Origin: Pseudoxanthomonas sp. CF125
Lineage (GTDB): Bacteria > Pseudomonadota > Gammaproteobacteria > Xanthomonadales > Xanthomonadaceae
Length of the DNA: 64,000 bases
Assembly (NCBI RefSeq): GCF_900104085.1
Contig: NZ_FNLD01000002.1
Location: 310,001-374,000 of the forward strand
Direction of reading: 5' to 3'
Shown here: positions 56,074-64,000 of the stretch, one piece after another
How the letters are laid out: each line of letters begins with the position of its first letter
Position numbering within the stretch: position 1 is the stretch's first letter
The notes under the pieces: generated by a model
What the model was told of the DNA's origin: nothing
Database searches by the model: none
What the model saw: the letters and a program-made list of their open reading frames with translations, nothing else
Translations under genes and position numbers: made by a program

Positions 56074-56826
56074 ATGCGCGCTATCGACGCCGAACACTAT
56101 CTGCTGGACGTAAAGCTGAAACGCAGCAAGGTTCCCGACTTCAACCAGTACCCGTTCTCGCTGCCGGTGGTGCATCACCTGCATACCCTGGAACTGCATC
56201 CGAAGGTCACCTTCATCGTGGGCGAGAACGGCAGCGGCAAGTCCACGCTGCTGGAGGCCATCGCCATCGCCTGGGGTTTCAATCCCGAAGGCGGCACCAG
56301 GAACTTCAACTTCCAGACCCGTGCCTCGCATTCGGTACTGCACGAGTACCTGACGTTGGGCAAGAGTGTGCGCCGGGCCAAGGATGGGTTTTTCCTTCGC
56401 GCCGAGAGTTTCTTCAATCTCGCCACCGAGATCGAGCGCCTGGACCAGGGCCCCGGCGGGCCGCCGATCATCGATTCCTACGGTGGAACTTCGCTGCATC
56501 AGCAATCCCACGGCGAGTCGTTCTTCGCGCTGATGGTGAACCGTTTCGGAGGCAACGGCTTCTACGTGCTGGACGAACCCGAAGCCGCACTTTCTCCGCA
56601 GCGCCAGCTGGCGATGATCGCGCGGATGCATCAACTGGTGCAGTCGCGTTCGCAATTCGTCATCGCCACGCATTCGCCGATCCTGATGGCCTACCCGGAC
56701 GCCTGCATCTACCAGATCAGGGAAGACGGCCTGCATCAGGTGGAGTACGAGCAGACCGAGCACTACCTGGTGACCAAGGCGTTCCTGGACAACCCGGCGC
56801 GGCAACTCGATCGATTGATGAGCTGA
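56074..56826 (+). CDS. Single-domain AAA/ABC-type ATPase
   Basis: This 250-residue ATPase is of the SMC/OLD-like class. Walker A is VGENGSGKSTLLEAIA (about 49-64), Walker B is YVLDEPEAALSP and the H-loop is ATHSPILMAYPD. A signature-like GGTSLHQQSHGESFFALM lies between. There is no insertion large enough for a coiled coil or nuclease domain. Such small ATPases are common in bacterial genomes and largely uncharacterised; some serve in defence or repair together with a second gene, but none is obvious here. The start is ATG at 56074. Confidence 0.8.
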   Translation: MRAIDAEHYLLDVKLKRSKVPDFNQYPFSLPVVHHLHTLELHPKVTFIVGENGSGKSTLLEAIAIAWGFNPEGGTRNFNFQTRASHSVLHEYLTLGKSVRRAKDGFFLRAESFFNLATEIERLDQGPGGPPIIDSYGGTSLHQQSHGESFFALMVNRFGGNGFYVLDEPEAALSPQRQLAMIARMHQLVQSRSQFVIATHSPILMAYPDACIYQIREDGLHQVEYEQTEHYLVTKAFLDNPARQLDRLMS

Positions 56827-56829
56827 CGG

Positions 56830-57024
56830 TCACTTTGCGTCCACGGAGGCCTGCAAAGCGACCGCAAGCGCCGCGTCCCCGGAAACCAGGTCGGTCCATT
56901 TCAGTTCTATTCCTTTTCGCTTGCCTTTTTCGGTGAGCTTCAGACCGGAAGCATCCACCAGCAGGGTGTAGGAACGGTCGCCGATTTCCAGCGCTCTGCG
57001 CAGAGGTTTGTCCAGCGGGGTCAT
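56830..57024 (-). CDS. Small conserved-looking hypothetical protein (64 aa)
   Basis: A 64-residue protein (MTPLDKPLRRALEIGDRSYT...) with the feel of a short beta/alpha regulatory domain: KLTEKGKRKGIELKWTDLVSGD. A clear GAAGGAGTC ribosome site precedes ATG 57024. It converges on the AAA ATPase with only 3 bases between the stops and has no recognised family. Confidence 0.55.
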   Translation of the reverse strand: MTPLDKPLRRALEIGDRSYTLLVDASGLKLTEKGKRKGIELKWTDLVSGDAALAVALQASVDAK

Positions 57025-57235
57025 GGCGGACTCCTTCAAGTGGGGTCGGCATGCTACCGCTGCCCAGTCGTAGTGCCGGTGAAAGTCGGATGCGCCGTGC
57101 ATGCGGCCGAAGCATGGCAATGAATACGAATGCATCGGCTTCCACGGTCACATTGTGCGGCTGCACCACGGCCCACAATGCATCGGCGCGCTGGCGAACC
57201 GCCGCGCGTTATCGGCTACCTGGGAGGGTGCTGCG

Positions 57236-59563
57236 ATGCGTAACGCAATGCGTCTGTTCGGCGGTGTGGGTGCGTGCCTGCTGTTTTCGTTCGTGCTGTC
57301 GCTTGCACCGGCTCCTGCCGCGCAAGCGGCGATCAACGCGCAGAACCTGGGTGCGAAGTACGACGGTACCCAGAGCAACATCATTTTCCGGGTCTATTCC
57401 TCGCGCGCCACGCGCATCGAGGTCTTCCTCTACAAGACTCCGTCCGGCGCGCAGGAAGTGGTGCGCTACGTCCTGACCAAGGACGCTGCCAACGTCTGGT
57501 CGAAGACCGCCTCGGTAGCGACGCTGCAGAACACTTACGGCATCACCGGCACGGTCTATTACGGCTACCGCGCCTGGGGACCGAACTGGCCCTACAACGC
57601 CAGCTGGACCAAGGGCAGCGGCACCGGCTTCATCACCGATATCGACGCCAATGGCAACCGTTTCAATCCGAACAAGCTGCTGATCGACCCGTACGCGGTC
57701 GAGATCAGCCAGGACCCCAACACTCCCACCTGCACCGACGGCACGATCTACGCCAGCGGCGCCGCCCATCGCAACAAGGACAGCGGCGCATGCGCCAGCA
57801 AGGGCATCGTGCTGGCGCCCATCACCACCTCCAACGGCACCAAGCCAACGCGCGCGCTGAAGGACGAAGTGGTCTATGAAGTGCATGTGCGCGGACTGAC
57901 CAAGGACGACACCGCCATGTCGGCTTCGTTGCGCGGCACCTATGCCGGCGCTGCGCTCAAGGCATCGGCGCTGGCCAACCTGGGCGTCACCGCGGTCGAG
58001 TTCCTGCCGGTGCAGGAAACCCAGAACGACACCAACGATGTCGATCCTCTATCCACTACGGGAGACAACTACTGGGGTTACATGACGCTCAACTACTTCG
58101 CGCCGGACCGCCGCTATTCGTCTGACAAGACGCCGGGCGGCCCCACGCGCGAGTGGAAGGCGATGGTGAAGGCCTTCCACGACGCTGGCATCAAGGTCTA
58201 CATCGACGTGGTCTACAACCACACCGGCGAAGGCGGGGCCTGGGGCGGCAGCGATGGCCTCACCGTGTACAACCTGCAGTCCTGGCGCGGCCTGGACAAT
58301 CCGACCTACTACTCGCTCACCAACGACCTGCAGTATTCGTGGGACAACACCGGCGTCGGCGGCAACTACAACACGCGCAATACCATCGCGCAGAACCTCA
58401 TCATCGATTCGCTGGCCTACTGGCGCGACACGCTCGGTGTGGACGGCTTCCGCTTCGATCTGGCCTCGGTGCTGGGCAACACCTGCCAGCACGGCTGCTT
58501 CAACTTCGACAAGATGGATGCGGGCAATGCGCTCAACCGCATCGTGGCCGAGCTGCCGCCGCGGCCGGCCGCGGGCGGCACCGGCCTGGATCTGATCGCC
58601 GAGCCGTGGGCGATCGGCGGCAACTCCTACCAGGTCGGCGGCTTCCCGACCGGCTGGGCCGAATGGAACGGCATCTACCGCGATTCGCTGCGCAAGAAGC
58701 AGAACCAGATGGGCGTGGAAGCGGTGACGCCGGCGGAACTGGCCAACCGCTTCGCCGGTTCGTCGGACCTGTACGGCGACGATGGCCGCAAGCCCTGGCA
58801 TTCGGTCAACTTCATGGTCGCGCACGACGGCTTCACCTTGAGCGATCTGTACGCCTACAACAGCAAGCAGAACAACCAGCCCTGGCCCTACGGCCCGTCC
58901 GATGGCGGCGACGACAACAACCACAGCTGGGACCAGGGTGGCGTGGTGGTCGACCAGCGCAAGGCCGCGCGCACCGGTCTGGCGTTCCTGATGCTGAGCG
59001 CCGGCGTGCCGATGATCACCGGCGGCGACGAGGCGCTGCGCACGCAGTTCGGCAACAACAACGTGTACAACCTGGATTCGTCGGCCAACTGGCTGTTCTG
59101 GACCCGCAATACGGTCGAGGCCAATCACGAGACCTATACCAAACGCCTGATCGCCTTCCGCAAGGCGCACCCGGCGCTGCGCCCGGCCAATTTCTATTCG
59201 GGCGTGGACAACAACGGCAACGTGATGGAGCAGCTGCGCTGGTTCAAGCCCGACGGTGCGCAGGCCGATACGGCCTACTTCACCAATGCCAACAATCACG
59301 CCATCGCCTGGCGCATCGACGGCAGCGAGTTCGGCGATTCGGCCAGTGCCATCTACGTGGCCTACAACGGCTGGTCGGGTAACGTGAACTTCACCCTGCC
59401 GTGGCCCGGCACCGGCAAGCAGTGGTACCGCGTTACCGACACCGCCACCTGGAACGAAGGCGCGAACACGGTCGTCGTGCCGGGTTCCGAGGCGTTGATC
59501 GGTGGCGAGAACACGGTGTACGGGCTGCAGGGGCGTTCGGTGCTGTTGCTGATTGCCAAGTAG
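57236..59563 (+). CDS. Secreted isoamylase (GH13 glycogen-debranching enzyme)
   Basis: This 775-residue enzyme hydrolyses alpha-1,6 branches in glycogen or amylopectin. A signal peptide (1-32, LFSFVLSLAPAPAAQAA) predicts export, unlike cytosolic GlgX. A CBM48-type N-terminal domain is followed by the GH13 barrel with all four conserved regions: DVVYNHT, GFRFDLASV (nucleophile Asp), DLIAEPW (acid Glu) and VAHDGFT. Length and secretion match Pseudomonas-type isoamylase. The start is ATG at 57236 with GGGAGGG upstream. Longer readings of the frame are not supported. Confidence 0.93.
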   Translation: MRNAMRLFGGVGACLLFSFVLSLAPAPAAQAAINAQNLGAKYDGTQSNIIFRVYSSRATRIEVFLYKTPSGAQEVVRYVLTKDAANVWSKTASVATLQNTYGITGTVYYGYRAWGPNWPYNASWTKGSGTGFITDIDANGNRFNPNKLLIDPYAVEISQDPNTPTCTDGTIYASGAAHRNKDSGACASKGIVLAPITTSNGTKPTRALKDEVVYEVHVRGLTKDDTAMSASLRGTYAGAALKASALANLGVTAVEFLPVQETQNDTNDVDPLSTTGDNYWGYMTLNYFAPDRRYSSDKTPGGPTREWKAMVKAFHDAGIKVYIDVVYNHTGEGGAWGGSDGLTVYNLQSWRGLDNPTYYSLTNDLQYSWDNTGVGGNYNTRNTIAQNLIIDSLAYWRDTLGVDGFRFDLASVLGNTCQHGCFNFDKMDAGNALNRIVAELPPRPAAGGTGLDLIAEPWAIGGNSYQVGGFPTGWAEWNGIYRDSLRKKQNQMGVEAVTPAELANRFAGSSDLYGDDGRKPWHSVNFMVAHDGFTLSDLYAYNSKQNNQPWPYGPSDGGDDNNHSWDQGGVVVDQRKAARTGLAFLMLSAGVPMITGGDEALRTQFGNNNVYNLDSSANWLFWTRNTVEANHETYTKRLIAFRKAHPALRPANFYSGVDNNGNVMEQLRWFKPDGAQADTAYFTNANNHAIAWRIDGSEFGDSASAIYVAYNGWSGNVNFTLPWPGTGKQWYRVTDTATWNEGANTVVVPGSEALIGGENTVYGLQGRSVLLLIAK

Positions 59564-59600
59564 GTGGGCGCGGAGCGAAGCAAGATCTTTCGCCTGCTTC

Positions 59601-59666
59601 GTAGAGCCGAGCTTGCTCGGCTGCTCTCGCGGGGAATCAAAAGCAGCCGAGCAAGCTCGGCTCTAC
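59601..59666. repeat. REP-like inverted repeat, GTAGAGCCGAGCTTGC family
   Basis: Arms GTAGAGCCGAGCTTGCTCGG (from 59601) and CCGAGCAAGCTCGGCTCTAC (ending 59666) are perfect inverted copies, and each is itself palindromic. It lies between the convergent isoamylase and aminopeptidase genes. Confidence 0.92.
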
Positions 59667-59702
59667 AAAGATAGGCGATTTGGGATGGAGATTACCCTGG
59701 GG

Positions 59703-61073
59703 TCACGCGGGATAGCGTGCCTTCAACATCTCAAACGCAGCCCGCAACGCCATAGCCTCACCACCCGCAGGACGCCCCGCGCGATCACTATCATTCCACG
59801 CATACACATCCAGATGCGCCCACTTCTGCTGCGCAGGTACGAAGCGCTCCAGATACAACGCAGCGGTAACCGCGCCGGCCATGCGCGAACCCGCGTTGGC
59901 CATGTCGGCTATGCCACTGTTGAGATAGCGCAGGTAAGGACGCCACAACGGCATGCGCCACAGCGGATCGCGCGTGCGTTCGCCCGCCGCGATCCAGTCG
60001 TTGGCCAAAGCATCGTCGTTGGCGAACAAAGCCGGCAGATCCGGCCCCAACGCAATGCGCGCCGCGCCGGTGAGGGTGGCGAAGTCCAACACGATGTCCG
60101 GTTGCTGCTCGCTCGCGTAAGTCAGCGCGTCGCACAGGATCACCCGGCCCTCGGCATCGGTGTTGTCGATCTCCACACTCAAGCCCTGACGCGTGGCGAT
60201 CACTTCGCCGGGACGGAACGCATCCGGGCCGATCGCGTTTTCCACCGCCGGCACCAGCACCGTCAACCGCACCGGCAGCTTGCGCGCCATGATCAGTTCG
60301 GCCAGCGCCAACGCATGCGCCGCCCCGCCCATGTCCTTCTTCATATTGCGCATGCCGTCGGCCGGCTTGATATCTAGCCCGCCGGTATCGAAGCACACGC
60401 CCTTGCCGACCAATGCCACGTGCGGCAGACCGCTGTCGCCCCAGCGCAGCGCGATCAAACGCGGCGCCCGATGCGAAGCGCGGCCGACTGCGTGGATGGC
60501 CGGGAAATTCCGCGCCAGCAACTCATCGCCAGCGATGACTTCCAACTGCGCGCCATGGGTCGCAGCGAGTTCGCGCGCGACTTCTTCCAACTGTTCCGGC
60601 CCCATGTGCTCGGTGGGCGTGTTGACCAAGTCGCGCACACGCACGCACGCGGCCAGCAGATCCAGCGCTTCGGCATCGGCATCCTGCAGCAGCAGGCGCG
60701 CCGGCTGGCGTGCGGGTTTCTTGTAACGGTCGAAGCGGTAGCTGCCCAGGCCCCAGCCCAGCTGCAAAGCCGCGCGCGCATCGGCTTCCAGCGTCGAAGC
60801 CAGCCGCCAGTCGCCTGCCGGCAGGCCCAGCGGCGCATGCGCGTAGGAATAGGGATCCAGCGGATCGCCAATGCCGATCGCGGCGGCGGCGATACCGGTT
60901 TCGCCCGGTAGTAGCAGCAACGCGCCCGGTGCGGCGGAAAACTGCTGCGCGTCCACCCAGGCCTGCAAGGCGGGCGACAAGCCATCGCGCCAGCTGCCGA
61001 ATTGCTCGCGTGACAGCACGTGCAGCGGCAGTGCGGAAGAAGAAGTGTCGGTGAATCCGTTCGGCAGGCTCAT
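59703..61073 (-). CDS. M17 leucyl aminopeptidase family protein (PepA/PepB-like)
   Basis: This 456-residue zinc aminopeptidase has the metal-binding motif ALVGKGVCFDTGGLDIKP (about 255-272) and MKKDMGGAAHALALAEL. The M17 signature VEIDNTDAEGRVILCDAL provides Asp, Glu and Arg for catalysis. The N-terminal domain is shorter and more divergent than in E. coli PepA. The HAD phosphatase gene upstream overlaps its ATG by 4 bases (ATGA), so the two are translated together. A peptide-recycling role is likely. Confidence 0.9.
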   Translation of the reverse strand: MSLPNGFTDTSSSALPLHVLSREQFGSWRDGLSPALQAWVDAQQFSAAPGALLLLPGETGIAAAAIGIGDPLDPYSYAHAPLGLPAGDWRLASTLEADARAALQLGWGLGSYRFDRYKKPARQPARLLLQDADAEALDLLAACVRVRDLVNTPTEHMGPEQLEEVARELAATHGAQLEVIAGDELLARNFPAIHAVGRASHRAPRLIALRWGDSGLPHVALVGKGVCFDTGGLDIKPADGMRNMKKDMGGAAHALALAELIMARKLPVRLTVLVPAVENAIGPDAFRPGEVIATRQGLSVEIDNTDAEGRVILCDALTYASEQQPDIVLDFATLTGAARIALGPDLPALFANDDALANDWIAAGERTRDPLWRMPLWRPYLRYLNSGIADMANAGSRMAGAVTAALYLERFVPAQQKWAHLDVYAWNDSDRAGRPAGGEAMALRAAFEMLKARYPA

Positions 61074-61792
61074 GCGGCGGCGTGCTCCGTAGCGTGGTGG
61101 TGCGTTGCATCCAGCCAGTCGGCCAGTGCGGTGAGGTCGGTGAATTCCAGATCGGGGCGCAGGGTGGGGTGGGTCCACGCCAGCGCCTCGCGGTTGATCC
61201 AGCAGCTGCGCAAACCTGCCTGCGCGGCGCCGATCACGTCCATCTCGATATGGTCGCCCACGTGCAGCACTTCGCCATGCGGCACGCCCAGGCGCTGGCA
61301 GGCGGCGTGGAAGATGCTGGCTTCGGGCTTGGCCGCGCCGTGTTCGCGGGCGCCCAGCTGGAAGGCGAAATGCCGCGACAGGCCGATGCGTTCAAGATCG
61401 GCGTTGCCGTTGGTTACCGCCGCGACCGGCACGCGCGCGGCGATGCGCTCCAACGCGGCCAGACTGTCGGCGTAGCATTCCACCTGGTTGCGCGCGGCGT
61501 AGAAGATTTCGTAGGCAGGCTCCAGCAGCGCGGCGTCGGCGCCGCTTTCCTGCAACGCGCGCCGCAGGGTGATCCTGCGCAGTTCGCTGAGGTCGTGGAT
61601 CAGCTGCGGGTGCTCGGCGAAAACCTGCTCGCGCAGCGCGCGCATGGCCTCGATGGGAAAGCGGGCGGCGGTGGGCGGGCTGTGTTCCAGCATCCACGCA
61701 TGCAGCACCTGCTCGATCCGTGCGCCGATCGGGGCGAAGGGCCACAGGGTGTCGTCGAGATCCAGGGTGATGGCGCGGACTGGGAAATTCAC
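61070..61792 (-). CDS. HAD-family phosphatase (YigB-like)
   Basis: This 240-residue HAD hydrolase with C1-type cap has motif I ITLDLDDTLWPFAP, motif II AAVTNGNADLE, motif III Lys in AKPEASIFHAAC and motif IV LHVGDHIEMDVIGAAQAG. YigB dephosphorylates flavin precursors and other small phosphates, and this protein resembles it in size and motifs, though substrate cannot be read from sequence. GTG start at 61792. Its stop overlaps the start of the aminopeptidase gene. Confidence 0.85.
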   Translation of the reverse strand: MNFPVRAITLDLDDTLWPFAPIGARIEQVLHAWMLEHSPPTAARFPIEAMRALREQVFAEHPQLIHDLSELRRITLRRALQESGADAALLEPAYEIFYAARNQVECYADSLAALERIAARVPVAAVTNGNADLERIGLSRHFAFQLGAREHGAAKPEASIFHAACQRLGVPHGEVLHVGDHIEMDVIGAAQAGLRSCWINREALAWTHPTLRPDLEFTDLTALADWLDATHHHATEHAAA

Positions 61793-61866
61793 CCTCGCAT
61801 TCTAACGGTGCAGGGAGTTTGGGGCACGAAGCGGGAGATGCCAAAGAATGGGATGCCCCGCTGTTG

Positions 61867-61990
61867 CCTCCCCCTTTGAAAAAGGGGGATCGAGGGGGAT
61901 TTGCTCTTGCTTTGCTTCTTTGGCCAAGAAAGCAGGAGCAAGATCAGGATCAAGAGCAAATCCCCCGTAGCCCCCTTTGCCAAAGGGGGC
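61867..61990. repeat. CCCCCTTT-type inverted repeat
   Basis: Left arm CCTCCCCCTTTGAAAAAGGG...ATTTGCTCTT (from 61867) is mirrored by AAGAGCAAATCCCCCGTAGC...AAAGGGGGC (ending 61990). It fills much of the gap between the HAD and the AI-2E-type transporter genes; both are on the minus strand. Confidence 0.75.
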
Positions 61991-62048
61991 AAAGCTAGAG
62001 CAGGGGCAAAGCTAGAGCTGGAGCTGGGCCCCGATCAGGGCCCGCCGG

Positions 62049-63152
62049 TCACTCCAACAACCGCGCCCAGCCTTCCATGCCTTCCACCCGCGCCAGCATC
62101 AGCTTGACGCACACCAGCAACGGCACCGCCAGCAGCAGGCCGACGATGCCCCACAGCCAGCCGAACAGCATCAGCGCCAGGATCAGCACCAGCGGCGACA
62201 GCGCCATGCGCCGGCCCAGCACGATGGGGGTGACGATCTGGCCTTCCAGCGTGTGCAGCCCCAGGTAGACCAGTACCGGCAACACCGACAGCCACGGTTC
62301 CTTGTAGGTCACGAAACCCACCAGCAGCATCACGCCCATGCCGATCAACGCGCCCACGTACGGGGCGAAATTCAGCAGCGCCACCATCGTGCCCCACAGC
62401 AGGGCTTCCTGCAGCGGAATATCCAGCGCATACAGAATGCCCGCGTAGACCAGCCCCACCACCGCGTTGATCACGGTGATGGTCAGTACATAGCGCGACA
62501 GTTCGCGTTCGATGGAATGCATCAGGTCCACGGTGAACTTCTGCTTCTGCCGGCCGGGCAGCAACGCGATCGCATTGCGCTGCAGGTTTTCGCCGTAGAC
62601 CAGGAAGAAGAACGTCAGCAGCACCACCGCCAGCACCGAGGCCAGCATGCGCGGGGTGGCGGTGAGCACTTTGTAGGGGTCGTCCACCTGGGTGCGCACC
62701 ACTTGCACTTTCTTGGCGCTCTCGCCGCCGGCGGCGCGGGCGATGTTCTCGGCGGCGCGGTTGGCGTCCTGCATGGGTTTGGCCAGCTCGCGCAGCCGGG
62801 GGGTCAGTTCGCGCAGTTCCCGCGGCACATCGCGGAACCAGTCGCCGGCCGGCACGATCAGCTGGCTGCCCAGCGCGCCCGCACCGGCGATGCCGCCCAC
62901 CACCACCACCAGGGCGGCGACGAAGCGCGGCACCCACAGCCGCTTCAGCACACGGATGATGGGGTTGGCCACCAGCGCGAAGAACATGCTCAGCAAGATG
63001 GGCAGCAACAGGTCCTGCGCCGCCCACAGGGTGTAGCCGATCGCCAGCGTGGCCAGTATCTGCAGCGCGGCGGAGGCGCGCGGGCGGCGTGGCGGCGGCA
63101 CTGCTTGGCCGCTGTGGTCAACCGCTTGCGGATCGCTGGGGGAAAGGCTCAA
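62049..63152 (-). CDS. AI-2E transporter family permease (PerM-like)
   Basis: This protein of about 367 residues has eight hydrophobic helices and a cytosolic Ala/Arg-rich loop (about 105-150). The family motif PYVGALIGMGVMLLVGFV and the C-terminal WGIVGLLLAVPLLVCVKLML are typical. E. coli TqsA of this family exports autoinducer-2, while others are linked to ion efflux. TTG at 63152 (LSLSPSDPQ) is chosen as start because the only upstream ATG lies in the REP repeat; the start is uncertain. Confidence 0.8.
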   Translation of the reverse strand: MSLSPSDPQAVDHSGQAVPPPRRPRASAALQILATLAIGYTLWAAQDLLLPILLSMFFALVANPIIRVLKRLWVPRFVAALVVVVGGIAGAGALGSQLIVPAGDWFRDVPRELRELTPRLRELAKPMQDANRAAENIARAAGGESAKKVQVVRTQVDDPYKVLTATPRMLASVLAVVLLTFFFLVYGENLQRNAIALLPGRQKQKFTVDLMHSIERELSRYVLTITVINAVVGLVYAGILYALDIPLQEALLWGTMVALLNFAPYVGALIGMGVMLLVGFVTYKEPWLSVLPVLVYLGLHTLEGQIVTPIVLGRRMALSPLVLILALMLFGWLWGIVGLLLAVPLLVCVKLMLARVEGMEGWARLLE

Positions 63153-63198
63153 AGGACACGCTCGCGCAAGATGAGGAGACGACGAAAGGGAATGATCG

Positions 63199-63300
63199 GT
63201 GGGAGCGCCGTCCCGGCGCGAGCTTTTGGCTGGAAGGAACGCATGGATCGGTGACTCAAGAGCTCGCGCCGGGACGGCGCTCCCACCAGGGCGCTCCCAC
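63199..63300. repeat. REP-like inverted repeat with extra half-site, GTGGGAGCGCCGTCCC family
   Basis: Arm GTGGGAGCGCCGTCCCGGCG (from 63199) is mirrored by CGCCGGGACGGCGCTCCCAC (ending 63286), followed by a truncated third arm GCGCTCCCAC (63291-63300). It is a relative of the elements at 24231 and 55920. Confidence 0.88.
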
Positions 63301-63313
63301 ACTGGGGGAGGTT

Positions 63314-63772
63314 TCAGCGTTCGGAGATTTCGGTGGCCGCCTCGGCCGGTCGCGGTTCGGTGCGGAAAACTTCGTCCGGGGTGCCGGTCTGCCGAGCCGA
63401 CGGCCGCACGTACTCGAACTGCTGCTGCGCCGGGTCCGCGGTGTCTTCCGCCGCCCCATCGGCGACCACGCCTTCAGCCGTGTCGGCCGCACCTTGCGCC
63501 GTCTCCGCCGCCACCGTCGCCTGCACCGAAGCGAACAGCCCCGACACCGCGCCGATCATCTGCAGCAGCCGCGGCCCGCTCAGCGCGCGCAGCGGTTCGG
63601 CGCGGCCGGAGATGAAACCGCTGACCAGCCCGGCGGCGACGATGCGCGCCGGGGTCCAGCCTTCGCGCCAGTTGAGTTTCAGGGCGGCCCACTGCTCGCG
63701 CGTGCGTTCGCCGCGGCTCTCCACCCGGCGCTCGGCGATGTTCACCCGCCGCTGCAGCTGCTTGTAGTTCAT
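63314..63772 (-). CDS. Small protein of unknown function next to a YqjE-like gene (152 aa)
   Basis: A basic N-terminal helix (MNYKQLQRRVNIAERRVESRG) leads to a glycine-containing hydrophobic segment at about 44-56 (ARIVAAGLVSGFISGR). Another helix follows (LLQMIGAVSGLFASVQ) and then an Ala/Glu-rich acidic tail. The order recalls YqjD/YqjK-type stress membrane proteins, but no family match is claimed. It overlaps the YqjE-like gene by 4 bases. Confidence 0.6.
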   Translation of the reverse strand: MNYKQLQRRVNIAERRVESRGERTREQWAALKLNWREGWTPARIVAAGLVSGFISGRAEPLRALSGPRLLQMIGAVSGLFASVQATVAAETAQGAADTAEGVVADGAAEDTADPAQQQFEYVRPSARQTGTPDEVFRTEPRPAEAATEISER

Positions 63773-64000
63773 GGCGGCGTCCCGGGCTTGTCGTCTTCCT
63801 CTTCCTCGCCTTCGTCGCCGATACCCAGGCGCGCCAGCTGACGGCGCGTGGCGTGCAGGCCGGCGCATTCGAAGTAATGGATGGTGCGCCACACGGCGAT
63901 GGCGGTGACCGCGCTGCTCAGCACCGCGGCGAAGGACAGCGACTGCAGCCACGACCAGCCCAGCCGCTGCAACACCGCGATCAACGCGCCCACCACCAGC
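63769..64000 (-). CDS. YqjE-like (phage-holin-superfamily) membrane protein, partial
   Basis: The visible C-terminal part (75 residues from the GTG at 63996) has one hydrophobic segment, then IHYFECAGLHATRRQLARLGI and a strongly acidic tail (DEGEEEEDDKPGTPP). In enterics YqjE lies between yqjD and yqjK and has a holin-like fold. The gene probably continues beyond the window, as the frame is open to its end. Its stop overlaps the next gene. Confidence 0.5.
   Translation of the reverse strand, partial: LVVGALIAVLQRLGWSWLQSLSFAAVLSSAVTAIAVWRTIHYFECAGLHATRRQLARLGIGDEGEEEEDDKPGTPP

Noticed and set aside
63153..63302. N-terminal extension of the AI-2E-type permease
   Set aside because: It would be encoded by the REP-like element at 63199-63300 and is not part of the family.
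63769..64000. Holin-like protein as evidence of a phage lysis module
   Set aside because: The acidic tail and single membrane segment fit YqjE-type chromosomal proteins, and there is no endolysin.

Overview
The window looks like a chromosomal segment of a high-GC gammaproteobacterium of the Xanthomonadaceae (Lysobacter/Xanthomonas relatives). The grounds are protein character, the block aroQ-accB-accC-prmA-(zinc-ribbon/DUF3426)-fis-purH-purD, a FimX-like c-di-GMP protein beside a hybrid kinase, and many short palindromic intergenic repeats. No IS element, integrase, prophage module or CRISPR array was seen. Most of the window is core genome.

Layout. 1-10.2 kb: a partial tRNA-Met, rppH, a Fur-box-preceded bfd and bfr, then on the minus strand a hybrid histidine kinase and a degenerate REC-GGDEF-EAL protein 2 bp apart. 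Next come a DUF4126 membrane protein, a bactofilin between two paralogous single-pass coiled-coil proteins, erpA and nudC. 10.3-14.4 kb: an AmpE-like protein, a DUF2752 gene with two CD225-like small membrane proteins, and an LplT-PlsC fusion. 14.5-24.1 kb: purD, purH, fis, a DUF3426 protein, prmA, accC, accB and aroQ on the minus strand, interrupted by two plus-strand genes of unknown function. 24.3-27.8 kb: a TlpA-like thioredoxin, DsbD with a duplicated N-terminal domain and an in-frame palindromic insertion, and an XRE regulator. 27.8-30.5 kb: an AT-rich, dyad-rich leader with an orphan terminator, then CIRCE-groES-groEL.

30.5-41.7 kb: a lipoprotein alpha/beta hydrolase, an AsmA-like protein, a possible small-RNA locus, lipA, the tail-specific protease Prc, an AraC-MGMT (Ada-like) protein and two EamA exporters (YedA-like and RarD-like). 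41.8-46.8 kb: a molybdenum hydroxylase module: a two-heme lipoprotein and IorB and IorA-type subunits on the minus strand, with XdhC and MocA maturation factors divergent from them. 47-55.9 kb: a HlyD adaptor, ATPase and two FtsX-type permeases on the minus strand. Divergent from these is an ABC-2 exporter followed by a DesK/DesR-like two-component pair, whose junction holds about 12 tandem heptamers. 56-64 kb: an AAA ATPase, a 64-residue protein, a secreted isoamylase, a HAD phosphatase and M17 aminopeptidase operon, an AI-2E-type permease, and the end of a YqjE-like operon.

The most unusual material lies between and inside genes: several REP-like families, two REP ends that supply stop codons, a palindrome inside dsbD, the heptamer tract at the kinase/regulator junction, and two intergenic loci that end in strong intrinsic terminators with no coding gene directly in front.
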